From: Flavipsychrobacter sp.
GTDB taxonomy: Bacteria > Bacteroidota > Bacteroidia > Chitinophagales > Chitinophagaceae
Length of the DNA stretch: 5,420 nt
Direction of reading: 5' to 3'
Assembly: GCA_021156265.1 (NCBI GenBank)
Contig: JAJNBR010000318.1
Coordinates: 1 to 5,420 of the forward strand
Shown: piece after piece, positions 1 through 4,706 of the stretch
Numbering within the stretch: the first letter of the stretch is position 1
Layout: each line of letters opens with the position of its first letter
Made by a program: the position numbers and the translations under genes
The notes under the pieces: model-generated
The model's database searches: none
What the model was told of the DNA's origin: nothing
What the model saw: the letters and a program-made list of their open reading frames with translations, nothing else

Positions 1-238
1 CAAAAGATACAAAAGCCCTAACACAGGCAGGGAAGTTGATTGGTTCCTGATAGGTTTCTCACCCCGCAAAGCAAACCTTTCATTGTATCTCACAATGGAT
101 GTAAAACAGCATGCTGCCGCTCTTGAAAAGCTGGGCAAGCATAAGACCGGCGTTGGTTGCCTCTACATCAACAAGCTGGATGATATTGATGTGAAAGTGC
201 TGAAAGGAATGATAGATGCGTCACTGAATAAAAAGTAA
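1..238 (+). CDS. DUF1801 (YdhG-like) domain protein, 3' end only
   Basis: This is the C-terminal 78 residues of a protein that starts before the window; the frame opens at base 2 and ends at TAA 236-238. The visible part reads RYKSPNTGREVDWFLIGFSPRK, then a strand rich in L and Y, then KLGKHKTGVGCLYINKLDD and a final helix containing VKVLKGMIDAS. This order (Y-K-S/Y, GRE-DWF-GFSPRK, LGK-KTG-CLYI-KL-D-D) is the pattern I know for the DUF1801 family, small alpha/beta cytosolic proteins of about 130-145 residues with no established reaction. Roughly the first 60 residues are therefore missing. No signal peptide or membrane segment is visible in this part. It converges on the next gene with 49 bases between the stop codons. 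The family call is from memory of the family pattern; the biochemical role is unknown. Confidence 0.85.
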   Translation, partial: KRYKSPNTGREVDWFLIGFSPRKANLSLYLTMDVKQHAAALEKLGKHKTGVGCLYINKLDDIDVKVLKGMIDASLNKK

Positions 239-240
239 AT

Positions 241-270
241 ATCCACTTTCGGAAATGAAGTGTTCACTAT
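241..270. terminator. weak hairpin between convergent genes
   Basis: CACTT at 244-248 pairs with AAGTG at 258-262 around a 9-base loop, and AGTGTTCACT at 259-268 is a small palindrome. It lies between two convergent stop codons, where a bidirectional terminator is expected, but the stem is short and no long T tract follows. Position is the main argument. Confidence 0.25.
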
Positions 271-287
271 TACATTTATTGACATGA

Positions 288-896
288 TCAGACCTGGCTG
301 GCGTTGGCCTCCTCTTCTCTCCTGCGCACTTCTAATATTACATCTTTGATCCGCTCAAGCATTACTTCCCGGGTACCTTGAACCACGGTCGCCAGCTCAC
401 GTTCCAACCCCTCATTGGCTGCTGCTTCCTGCTCATAATATTTGTTCAGGTCATCCAGGTAGTACTCGCTTATGCAAGCGCCCACTTCCTGCAGAAAGGT
501 CATCAGGTATCGCAGCCCGTCGAGTTTAACTAATTTCCCTGCTAATGCTTCTTGCCAGAACTGGAAGGTTCCCTCAGTATTACGATTGGTTTGAACGGTT
601 ACATATTGCCTGCTGAGCGCTAACCGTTCAGAAAAACCATAAAACTCGTTGGTGATCGGCTCGATTATGTAAAGCAACTTCTCCAGTTTCTGATCGCTGG
701 CTTTAAATTCATCCAATCTCCGGAGCTCTTCACACACCTGGCAAAGCTTCACAGTTATAACTTGTATTACGATCCCGCCTAATTGCTGCGCATCATCACA
801 TTTGTCAACAACAGAATCATAGGTCCTTTTTATGCCCAGGCATTGACCGGCCAGGGTATGAAGATTATACAAAGCGTCAGTAATACCAGAATTCAT
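288..896 (-). CDS. uncharacterised helical protein, possible degenerate HEPN-like motif
   Basis: I do not recognise this 202-residue protein with confidence. It has no signal peptide or membrane span and looks almost entirely alpha-helical, so it is probably cytosolic. The last third (about residues 150-198) is highly charged and Glu/Arg rich and is likely a coiled coil. Residues 96-105 read RQYVTVQTNR, followed by a Gly at 109 and FQFW at 111-114. This resembles the RNxxxAHxNR...G..FW arrangement found in some HEPN-fold proteins, but the catalytic His position is Gln, so an RNase activity is not supported. The segment 42-62 (IVIQVITVKL...ELRRLDEF) would be an amphipathic helix. ATG 896 is chosen because a perfect TAnnTTTG -7 element ends 4 bases upstream of it; AGGT abuts the ATG and is too close to act as a normal ribosome binding site. 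Its neighbours give no functional clue. Confidence 0.75.
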   Translation of the reverse strand: MNSGITDALYNLHTLAGQCLGIKRTYDSVVDKCDDAQQLGGIVIQVITVKLCQVCEELRRLDEFKASDQKLEKLLYIIEPITNEFYGFSERLALSRQYVTVQTNRNTEGTFQFWQEALAGKLVKLDGLRYLMTFLQEVGACISEYYLDDLNKYYEQEAAANEGLERELATVVQGTREVMLERIKDVILEVRRREEEANASQV

Positions 897-900
897 ACCT

Positions 901-934
901 CAAAGATAAAGGCAGGAACGCTTTACTCCGAAAA
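901..934 (-). promoter_or_regulatory. Bacteroidota promoter for the 202-residue gene, likely leaderless
   Basis: On the minus strand TATCTTTG (908-901) matches the -7 consensus TAnnTTTG exactly and ends 4 bases before ATG 896. The -33 region is only a weak match: TTTT at 934-931, 22 bases further upstream. With the usual spacing, transcription would start at or next to the A of the ATG, giving a leaderless or almost leaderless mRNA. Confidence 0.6.
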
Positions 935-1015
935 CCCGTAAAGTTTTTTCCGTCATCACTTGGATACCGGCGACACCGGCAATGATCCTACTGTACAAAG
1001 CACGCTCCTATTTCT

Positions 1016-1023
1016 TAATTTTA
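1016..1023 (+). promoter_or_regulatory. -7-like element 4 bases before the DUF5808 gene start
   Basis: TAATTTTA at 1016-1023 matches TAnnTTTG at all but the last position and lies exactly 4 bases before ATG 1028. No clear TTG -33 element is present at 19-20 bases upstream. The same octamer at the same distance precedes the gene starting at 2917 on the other strand, which raises confidence that this is a real start-site element. Confidence 0.45.
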
Positions 1024-1027
1024 GGTC

Positions 1028-1309
1028 ATGGAACAGGGTATCGAATATTTTGCTGCTACCTGCATTGTTGTGCTGGCGCTACTGATCATCTACCAGCAAA
1101 TGCAAAACAAACCCGACCCCGACACCGCCGAGAGGTGGCATAAGGATCCCAATAATTGGAAACTCGGTATATTCTATTTCAACCGCCAGGATACGAGGAT
1201 ATTTCCTCCCAAAAAGTACAAATCACTTGGCTGGACAGTGAATTTTGGTAACCCCGTGTCTATTGCAGGCTTTGTGGTATTGGTAACAGCGCTTGTGTAT
1301 TTTCTTTAG
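1028..1309 (+). CDS. small membrane protein with DUF5808-like core
   Basis: This 93-residue protein has a hydrophobic helix at about residues 5-24, a soluble middle, and a second helix at about 76-93 that reaches the C-terminus. The middle (43-75) reads NWKLGIFYFNRQDTRIFPPK and then LGWTVNFGNP. That matches the pattern W(K)-G-FYYNP-DPR-F-P-K...G-GWTLNFG-P that I associate with DUF5808, a short domain of unknown function usually next to membrane helices. In this family the motif loop lies between two membrane spans, as here. There is no catalytic signature. ATG 1028 is supported by the -7-like octamer 4 bases upstream and by the hydrophobic segment beginning right after it. The gene is divergent from the 202-residue gene across 131 bases and is followed by 163 bases without a gene. 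Family assignment is moderately sure; function is unknown. Confidence 0.85.
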   Translation: MEQGIEYFAATCIVVLALLIIYQQMQNKPDPDTAERWHKDPNNWKLGIFYFNRQDTRIFPPKKYKSLGWTVNFGNPVSIAGFVVLVTALVYFL

Positions 1310-1322
1310 TCTAACGGTGGCC

Positions 1323-1342
1323 GGCGACTCAAAGTCAACGCC
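1323..1342 (+). terminator. weak hairpin after the DUF5808 gene
   Basis: GGCG (1323-1326) and ACT (1327-1329) pair with AGT (1333-1335) and CGCC (1339-1342), with a CAA loop and a CAA bulge on the 3' side. It starts 13 bases after the stop codon. No T tract follows, so it is a poor intrinsic terminator and is offered mainly for its position. Confidence 0.3.
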
Positions 1343-1398
1343 TCCCCGCCATACCCTTAGTAAGACTCCTGAGCTATAAAAAAAGAACAACATAATTC

Positions 1399-1428
1399 TT
1401 GCGGTAACAAAATTGTTCGGTAACTTTG
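1399..1428 (+). promoter_or_regulatory. Bacteroidota promoter for the tandem membrane-protein unit
   Basis: TTG at 1399-1401 is followed after 19 bases by TAACTTTG at 1421-1428, an exact match to the Bacteroidota consensus TTG-N19-21-TAnnTTTG. This predicts transcription start near 1433 and a leader of about 40 bases before ATG 1473. It is the best complete plus-strand promoter in the window. Confidence 0.75.
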
Positions 1429-1472
1429 AAACACAAAGTACTTTTTATAAACAAAAATTTAAACTGACTGTC

Positions 1473-1808
1473 ATGGAAAGAACCGGCGTAACAGCAGAAC
1501 CATTCTTCTCGGCCACACTTGGCAAGCGCATGCTGATAGGTGCAGCCATTGGCTTTGCAGTGATTTCCTTCTTTGTATTCGGTGCTGATGATCCGAATCC
1601 TGAATGGGGAAAGTATTGGCGTATCCGGCCGCTGGCAATAACTCCGTTGGCCGGCGCTGGCGCGGGTCTGTTTTATCACTTTATGGGTTTATTGCGCCAC
1701 CAGGGCGGCTGGGTATCGATAGTGGGTTGGATAATCAGCATACTCGGTTACACCGCTACACTTTGGGTAGGAATAGTATTAGGACTGGATGGAACCATGT
1801 GGGACTAA
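1473..1808 (+). CDS. three-helix small membrane protein, paralogue 1
   Basis: A 111-residue membrane protein. Predicted spans are at about residues 19-36, 54-72 and 80-104. A conserved linker, WGKYWRIRPL (45-54), sits between spans 1 and 2, and the protein ends GLDGTMWD. The frame is open upstream to a TTG at 1413, but that would put the promoter -7 element inside the gene. ATG 1473 gives exactly the same length and the same first residues (ME) as the downstream paralogue, so it is preferred. I count 68 of 111 identical residues with paralogue 2 and no gap. Similar small proteins with a GLDGT(L/M)W ending occur in Bacteroidota; my recollection is that some carry the label potassium transporter KefB, which a protein this small cannot justify because it lacks the transporter core and RCK domain. 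It is probably an inner-membrane protein of unknown role, first in a unit with paralogue 2 and the DUF4242-like gene. Confidence 0.9.
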   Translation: MERTGVTAEPFFSATLGKRMLIGAAIGFAVISFFVFGADDPNPEWGKYWRIRPLAITPLAGAGAGLFYHFMGLLRHQGGWVSIVGWIISILGYTATLWVGIVLGLDGTMWD

Positions 1809-1861
1809 TGTCTATTTCAACTATTTTTTAATATCCAATAATATTTTTAAACTAAGCAATC

Positions 1862-2197
1862 ATGGAAAGCAGCAACCAATTAACACCACCCCTTTTTTCG
1901 GCATTACTTGCCAGGCGCGTATTGCTTGGCCTGGCGCTTGGCTTTGCCGTGATATCATTTCTCATATTTAGTGTCGACTACCCCAACCTAGACTGGGGAC
2001 CGTACTGGAGGATCAGGCCATTGTTAGTAACTCCGATGGCCGGTGCATGCGCCGGGCTCTTCTATCATTTCATGGGTTATATGCGCAGCCATAGTGGCTG
2101 GATATCGGTAGTAGGTTGGATACTGAGCATACTCGGGTACTTTGTTGCTTTATGGATGGGCACTATTTTAGGCTTGCTCGGCACGATGTGGAACTGA
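1862..2197 (+). CDS. three-helix small membrane protein, paralogue 2
   Basis: The second copy of the 111-residue membrane protein, starting at ATG 1862, 53 bases after paralogue 1 stops. The most conserved parts are GFAVISF (27-33), WG-YWRIRPL (45-54), AGLFYHFMG (64-72), GW-S-VGWI-SILGY (79-93) and GTMW (107-110). Runs with no allowed change around W, R and H residues suggest that a specific structure or interaction is conserved. Differences fall mainly in the N-terminal 9 residues and at lipid-facing I/L/V/M positions. Where paralogue 1 has acidic D105 in GLDGT, this copy has L (GLLGT), and the final residue is N instead of D, so acidic groups at the C-terminal end have been lost. The AT-rich gap upstream has a TATTTTTA (1842-1849) that might be a weak -7 element, but no -33, so co-transcription from 1399-1428 is more likely. 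Confidence 0.9.
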   Translation: MESSNQLTPPLFSALLARRVLLGLALGFAVISFLIFSVDYPNLDWGPYWRIRPLLVTPMAGACAGLFYHFMGYMRSHSGWISVVGWILSILGYFVALWMGTILGLLGTMWN

Positions 2198-2207
2198 GGA
2201 CCCGGCC

Positions 2208-2492
2208 TTGGTACAATGTCGCCTGCCTAATCTCAAAAGCTCAGCTGCAGAAAATACCTATTATTTTACGCCCGAACAGCTTAGAGAAGTTTCACAGGTA
2301 TCAGCGAAAGTTCTAAAAGAGCTTGGTCCCGATATCCAGTGGATACAAAGCTATGTTACGGGCGATAAGATCTATTGCATCTACAATGCTTCCAATGAAG
2401 AATTAGTACGCAGGCATGCTAAAGAAGCCGGTATTCCGGCAGACAAGGTCAGCAAGGTCTCTGCTATCATTGATTCGGTCACCGCAGAATAA
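2208..2492 (+). CDS. DUF4242-like small protein, unusual or damaged N-terminus
   Basis: From about residue 20 on, this 94-residue protein fits the DUF4242 pattern (small ferredoxin-like alpha/beta proteins; one relative, SCO4226, is described as nickel-binding). It has FTPEQLREVS, VLKELGPDIQWIQSYVTGDK, IYCIYNASNEELVRRHAKEAGIPADKV and a terminal AIIDSVTAE. The expected first strand, of the type M-x-F/Y-V-I-E-R-x-I/L-P-G, is not clearly present; VQCRLPN at 2-8 is at best a distant match. The frame contains no ATG at all. TTG 2208, 10 bases after the paralogue 2 stop, is the first usable start, and CTG 2223 is another candidate. It is either translated by coupling to paralogue 2 or is a 5'-truncated relic. 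It is followed by a strong hairpin. The C-terminal family match is good; the start is uncertain. Confidence 0.7.
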   Translation: MVQCRLPNLKSSAAENTYYFTPEQLREVSQVSAKVLKELGPDIQWIQSYVTGDKIYCIYNASNEELVRRHAKEAGIPADKVSKVSAIIDSVTAE

Positions 2493-2508
2493 AAAAACGA
2501 AGAAACCA

Positions 2509-2555
2509 TAACGACACACGGGCCACATTTTGTGACCCGTGTGTCGTGTGTCGTT
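2509..2555. terminator. strong bidirectional hairpin with a duplicated 3' arm
   Basis: ACGACACACGGG (2511-2522) pairs perfectly with CCCGTGTGTCGT (2536-2547). Past one mismatch, CACA (2524-2527) pairs with TGTG (2531-2534), leaving a TTT loop. TGTGTCGT then occurs again, and TGTGTCGTTA at 2546-2555 can pair instead with TAACGACACA at 2509-2518. It lies between convergent stops (2492 and 2585), as expected for a shared terminator. For minus-strand transcripts a run of seven T (2497-2491) lies further downstream; the plus-strand side has no T tract. Confidence 0.75.
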
Positions 2556-2584
2556 AGCATTCCGCCGGCAGAAAAAGAGCAAAC

Positions 2585-2917
2585 CTATTTCTGCACCTGC
2601 TTAGGTTGTTTCTTGAACTCTTTATAATCTTTCTGGTTGGTAAATTCCTGAACATGCCTCAGGATATACCCATAGGTAAGTCGCTCCTTGTCGTTCGCAG
2701 CTTTCGTCATAAGGCTGGCTATGGCGGGTGGCTGAACAAACAGTTTCATATCGGTGTTGTCTAATCCGCAATTCAGAAAATTCTGGCACTCTTTTATTAT
2801 TTTTTCAGGAGTTTCGTCCGTAATCTCCTTGGCTAAAAAAGCCGAACAATCAAACTCTTTCTGTGCTGAACATGCTGTGGTGATGAATATCGTGCAAATA
2901 AGCAGGGCTGTTTTCAT
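2585..2917 (-). CDS. small exported cysteine-containing protein, unknown function
   Basis: A 110-residue protein with a clear export signal: MK, a hydrophobic stretch at 4-15, then C16. ITTAC at 12-16 is a near-lipobox, with Thr where Leu is usual at -3, so it may be a lipoprotein. Cleavage by signal peptidase I after CSA (18) is the alternative. The mature part is short, charged and helical, with three Cys at 24, 44 and 50 that could form a disulfide in the periplasm. It ends in a Lys/Gln-rich tail (about 95-110). I recognise no family. ATG 2917 follows a good promoter by 4 bases. Transcription from the other side ends in the shared hairpin at 2509-2555. Being exported, it acts in the periplasm or at the outer membrane; nothing nearby specifies its role. 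Confidence 0.8.
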   Translation of the reverse strand: MKTALLICTIFITTACSAQKEFDCSAFLAKEITDETPEKIIKECQNFLNCGLDNTDMKLFVQPPAIASLMTKAANDKERLTYGYILRHVQEFTNQKDYKEFKKQPKQVQK

Positions 2918-2921
2918 ACGC

Positions 2922-2953
2922 TAAAATTACGAAAAAAGCTCTGCATTCTCAAA
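2922..2953 (-). promoter_or_regulatory. promoter for the small exported protein, likely leaderless
   Basis: On the minus strand TTTG (2953-2950) is followed after 20 bases by TAATTTTA (2929-2922), matching the -33/-7 arrangement of Bacteroidota with only the last -7 base different. The octamer ends 4 bases before ATG 2917, so the mRNA should begin at or very near the start codon. The stop codon of the small upstream minus-strand ORF lies inside this element. Confidence 0.65.
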
Positions 2954-3082
2954 CACATACCCTTCACTGTGAACACGTTCCGGCTTTTTATAAAAACCCG
3001 GGCTGTAGGGCCGCACATCAGCTAGTTTGCATGATATTCCAAGCTCGGCCGGAACTATATATAAAACAACATTTACCTTCAT
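2927..3082 (-). CDS. short ORF of uncertain status, 51 residues
   Basis: A small minus-strand frame from ATG 3082 to TAA 2927-2929, 9 bases before the start of the exported-protein gene. It can be extended to a GTG at 3121 (64 residues), but that would leave only 13 bases to the divergent plus-strand ORF. The product begins MKVNVVLYIVPAELG and continues with KLADVRPYSPGFYKKPE. It has one Cys and no convincing signal peptide or membrane span. GAAAGG lies 5 bases upstream of the ATG and could be a weak ribosome binding site. I recognise no family, and the downstream promoter lies over its last codons. It could be a small real gene, the remnant of a longer one, or chance. Confidence 0.35.
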   Translation of the reverse strand: MKVNVVLYIVPAELGISCKLADVRPYSPGFYKKPERVHSEGYVFENAELFS

Positions 3083-3134
3083 AATGCCTTTCAACTTGAT
3101 CGGCACTATCTCTTTCACCACGAAATCACATTAA

Positions 3135-3296
3135 ATGAAACAGTCTCTTCATTACTCGATTGTCATAGGCTTCTTGACACTACTCACCATCCTGTTTGCG
3201 TATACCATCCTTGGAGGCAGCAATCAAACCGCAACAACAACAGGTATCCCTGCCAGTGATCAGCAACCAACCAGCGGCATGATCGGCATTCGTTAG
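3135..3296 (+). CDS. small single-pass membrane or exported peptide, 53 residues
   Basis: A short ORF from ATG 3135 to TAG 3294-3296. It begins MKQSLHYS, then a hydrophobic segment IVIGFLTLLTILFAYTIL at residues 9-26, then a Thr/Ser/Gln-rich tail with QTATTTG (31-37) and SDQQPTSG (41-48), ending MIGIR. A short polar start, one hydrophobic helix and a low-complexity polar tail are what a small membrane-anchored or exported peptide would show; a random frame would rarely give this. The tail has no lipobox and no cleavage motif of the AxA type right after the helix, so a retained anchor is more likely. No Shine-Dalgarno sequence or clear promoter is visible upstream. Function is unknown. Confidence 0.55.
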   Translation: MKQSLHYSIVIGFLTLLTILFAYTILGGSNQTATTTGIPASDQQPTSGMIGIR

Positions 3297-3350
3297 GTTT
3301 GAGTCATAAAAAGTTGTTGCCCTGCGTCATTATCGCAAGGATCGCACATG

Positions 3351-3382
3351 TTTGCAACTGATAGTTTCGGTGCGTAATTTCA
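3351..3382 (+). promoter_or_regulatory. possible promoter upstream of the 341-residue gene
   Basis: TTTG at 3351-3354 is followed after 20 bases by TAATTTCA at 3375-3382. The spacing and -33 element are good, but the -7 octamer misses the last two consensus positions. It would give a leader of roughly 15-20 bases before ATG 3404. Confidence 0.35.
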
Positions 3383-3403
3383 TGCGACACCTAAACCTTG
3401 AAC

Positions 3404-4429
3404 ATGAGATCTTTCATGCTTCTGACTGCTTGCTGCCTTATGCACCTGCATTGCGAGGCTGCAACCGACACGCTTAGCCTTAAGGAAAAGATGGAGCTGC
3501 GCGACGCACTGATGAAAACTCCGCTCGGCGCCAACTTCCAGGCAGATATATACTCGCAAAAAGGCGACAGCGCCAAAGCGGGCGAATATCTATTGAAAAG
3601 CGATCCTCACTACATGATGTTCCTGGGTCAGACACCCGAAACGCTACCTGAATTCCTTTCCAGGTTCAGGAGTTCAAAGGCCGATAAAGACGGGTATATC
3701 GAACTGTTCACAAAAGCATACAATGCACCCAAGAGCGAGTACTACCATGCTTTTAGAAACATGAAGATAGAAGACAATAAGATCCGGAAGCTGCTAGACA
3801 ACTGCAGCAGTAAAGATTCGTGCAAACGGCTAAGCAAACAAATGGCAAAAACAGACAGCCTGCACACTGCCTACCTATACAACTATATAAAGAAAAACGG
3901 ATGGCCCCGAATAGAACATGGTGGTCTGTACGCCAACCTGCTCGCCATACATGATCACCGCAATCACGCTTTCTACATTCCACATTTAAAAACCGCGATA
4001 AAGCAGGGACAAAACATCATGGATGCCCTGGAGATACTCTATTACTACAATTCAAAAGAACAACACGGCGATGCCTTGCAGGCATTTTTAGACACAACGC
4101 AAAAAGTCACCTTCGATGTAAGCAGCCTCTTAAATTTCAAGCTACCTACTACTATGAACGAAATAAGGAAAGCCTTTAAAGACCACTGCCCGGTTGAATA
4201 TTATCTTGTTCTTTATTCCTACAAGGTAGAAGTAGCCGAAAACTGGGATATAACAGCAAACGCTCGCCGGCACACGGACCCGCAAGGCCATATATTACAG
4301 CAGTTTTTTTCCCGCGCGCGCAAAGATTGCCCGAGATACAAAGGCGATGAGGGTGCTACATGGCAGTTGAACTACCTTCGATCCGATACACGCAGATCCA
4401 AAATGATGCTCTACGTTCTTTATAAATAG
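3404..4429 (+). CDS. exported protein with DUF6624-like segment
   Basis: A 341-residue protein. ATG 3404 is chosen over a TTG two codons upstream. The N-terminus (MRSFMLLTACCLMHLHCEA) is a signal peptide with cleavage probably after A19 or A20. LTAC at 7-10 looks like a lipobox but is too near the start to be one. Residues 22-140 are mostly helical and hydrophilic. Residues 145-222 contain D151-x3-T155, NGWP (165-168), LLAIHDHRNHAF (179-190), PHL-AI-QGQ (193-203) and, after them, LEILYYYN. This recalls DUF6624, where a D-x-x-N-T helix, GWP and a conserved His stretch (QHAD) precede LP-L--A---G. The match is partial. The remaining 120 residues are unrecognised. Cys134 and Cys140 (CSSKDSC) and further Cys at 262 and 309 could form disulfides. 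It probably acts in the periplasm or on the surface; its activity is unknown. Confidence 0.8.
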   Translation: MRSFMLLTACCLMHLHCEAATDTLSLKEKMELRDALMKTPLGANFQADIYSQKGDSAKAGEYLLKSDPHYMMFLGQTPETLPEFLSRFRSSKADKDGYIELFTKAYNAPKSEYYHAFRNMKIEDNKIRKLLDNCSSKDSCKRLSKQMAKTDSLHTAYLYNYIKKNGWPRIEHGGLYANLLAIHDHRNHAFYIPHLKTAIKQGQNIMDALEILYYYNSKEQHGDALQAFLDTTQKVTFDVSSLLNFKLPTTMNEIRKAFKDHCPVEYYLVLYSYKVEVAENWDITANARRHTDPQGHILQQFFSRARKDCPRYKGDEGATWQLNYLRSDTRRSKMMLYVLYK

Positions 4430-4706
4430 CCCGGCTTTCTATAATACAAGCTCTTCCATCCACCACACGAGGTATAACGTTGTGTGCACGAACAGCGCTT
4501 CTATTTCTATGCAAAGCCGAAGTAAAAAAGTTTATTGGCGGTCATCTCATTGCAAGCCTAGCAGGACAGTGTCGTCTTTTAAGCAGTGCTTACTGCTGCC
4601 TTCCGTGTCTAATTTTGACAAGTAAGTAAATCAGACTTAAGACACCATCACTAGCACCCCGAAAACTCTAAAGCACTTTTTTGATCATCTAAATAATCTA
4701 TCGCTT
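4430..4706. other. non-coding stretch with a promoter region
   Basis: These 277 bases hold no gene I can support. CACAC at 4474-4478 can pair with GTGTG at about 4492-4496 across a long loop, which is too weak to call a terminator. AAGCAGTGCTT (4581-4591) is a palindrome, and it overlaps a second hairpin, AGCAGT-GCTT-ACTGCT (4582-4597). Both sit just upstream of the -7 element at 4610-4617 and could be an operator or mRNA structure. Downstream of the promoter is an AT-rich leader of about 80 bases with no Shine-Dalgarno sequence. Confidence 0.5.
4610..4617 (+). promoter_or_regulatory. -7 element of the T9SS-protein gene pair
   Basis: TAATTTTG at 4610-4617 matches TAnnTTTG exactly. The -33 region is poor: only TTA at 4590-4592, 17 bases upstream and inside the AGCAGT/ACTGCT hairpin. 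This would give a leader of about 85 bases to ATG 4707. A weak -33 overlapped by an inverted repeat is compatible with activator or repressor control, which is inference. Confidence 0.5.

Larger units (their letters stand above)
1458..2197 (+). repeat. tandem gene duplication (two diverged copies)
   Basis: The stretch from TTTAAACT at 1458 to the stop at 1808 is repeated from TTTAAACT at 1846 to the stop at 2197. Both copies have a similar short leader ending TCATGGAAAG. The proteins are collinear at 111 residues each and about 61% identical by hand count. The divergence shows the duplication is old, so this is a paralogue pair and not a recent repeat. Confidence 0.85.

Noticed and set aside
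962..988. GGAT...ACCGGC-GAC-ACCGGC...ATCC nested repeat in the divergent intergenic region
   Set aside because: The direct repeat is only 6 bases and the inverted pairing is 4 + 4 bases with unpaired bases between, which is too weak to call an operator or terminator.
1413..1472. A 20-codon TTG-started N-terminal extension of paralogue 1
   Set aside because: It overlaps the perfect -7 element at 1421-1428, and the paralogue starts at the position equivalent to ATG 1473 with the same total length.
1473..2197. Paralogue pair as KefB-type potassium transporters
   Set aside because: At 111 residues and three helices they lack the antiporter core and nucleotide-binding domain of KefB; the label I recall for similar small proteins is not supported by the sequence.
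3404..3433. Lipoprotein lipobox LTAC at residues 7-10 of the 341-residue protein
   Set aside because: The Cys at residue 10 leaves too short a hydrophobic region for signal peptidase II, and the hydrophobic stretch continues past it to residue 19.
4509..4625. A 38-codon ATG-started ORF in the non-coding stretch before the T9SS gene
   Set aside because: The product is basic and low in recognisable features, has no ribosome binding site, and covers the promoter -7 element and inverted repeats, so it looks like a chance frame.
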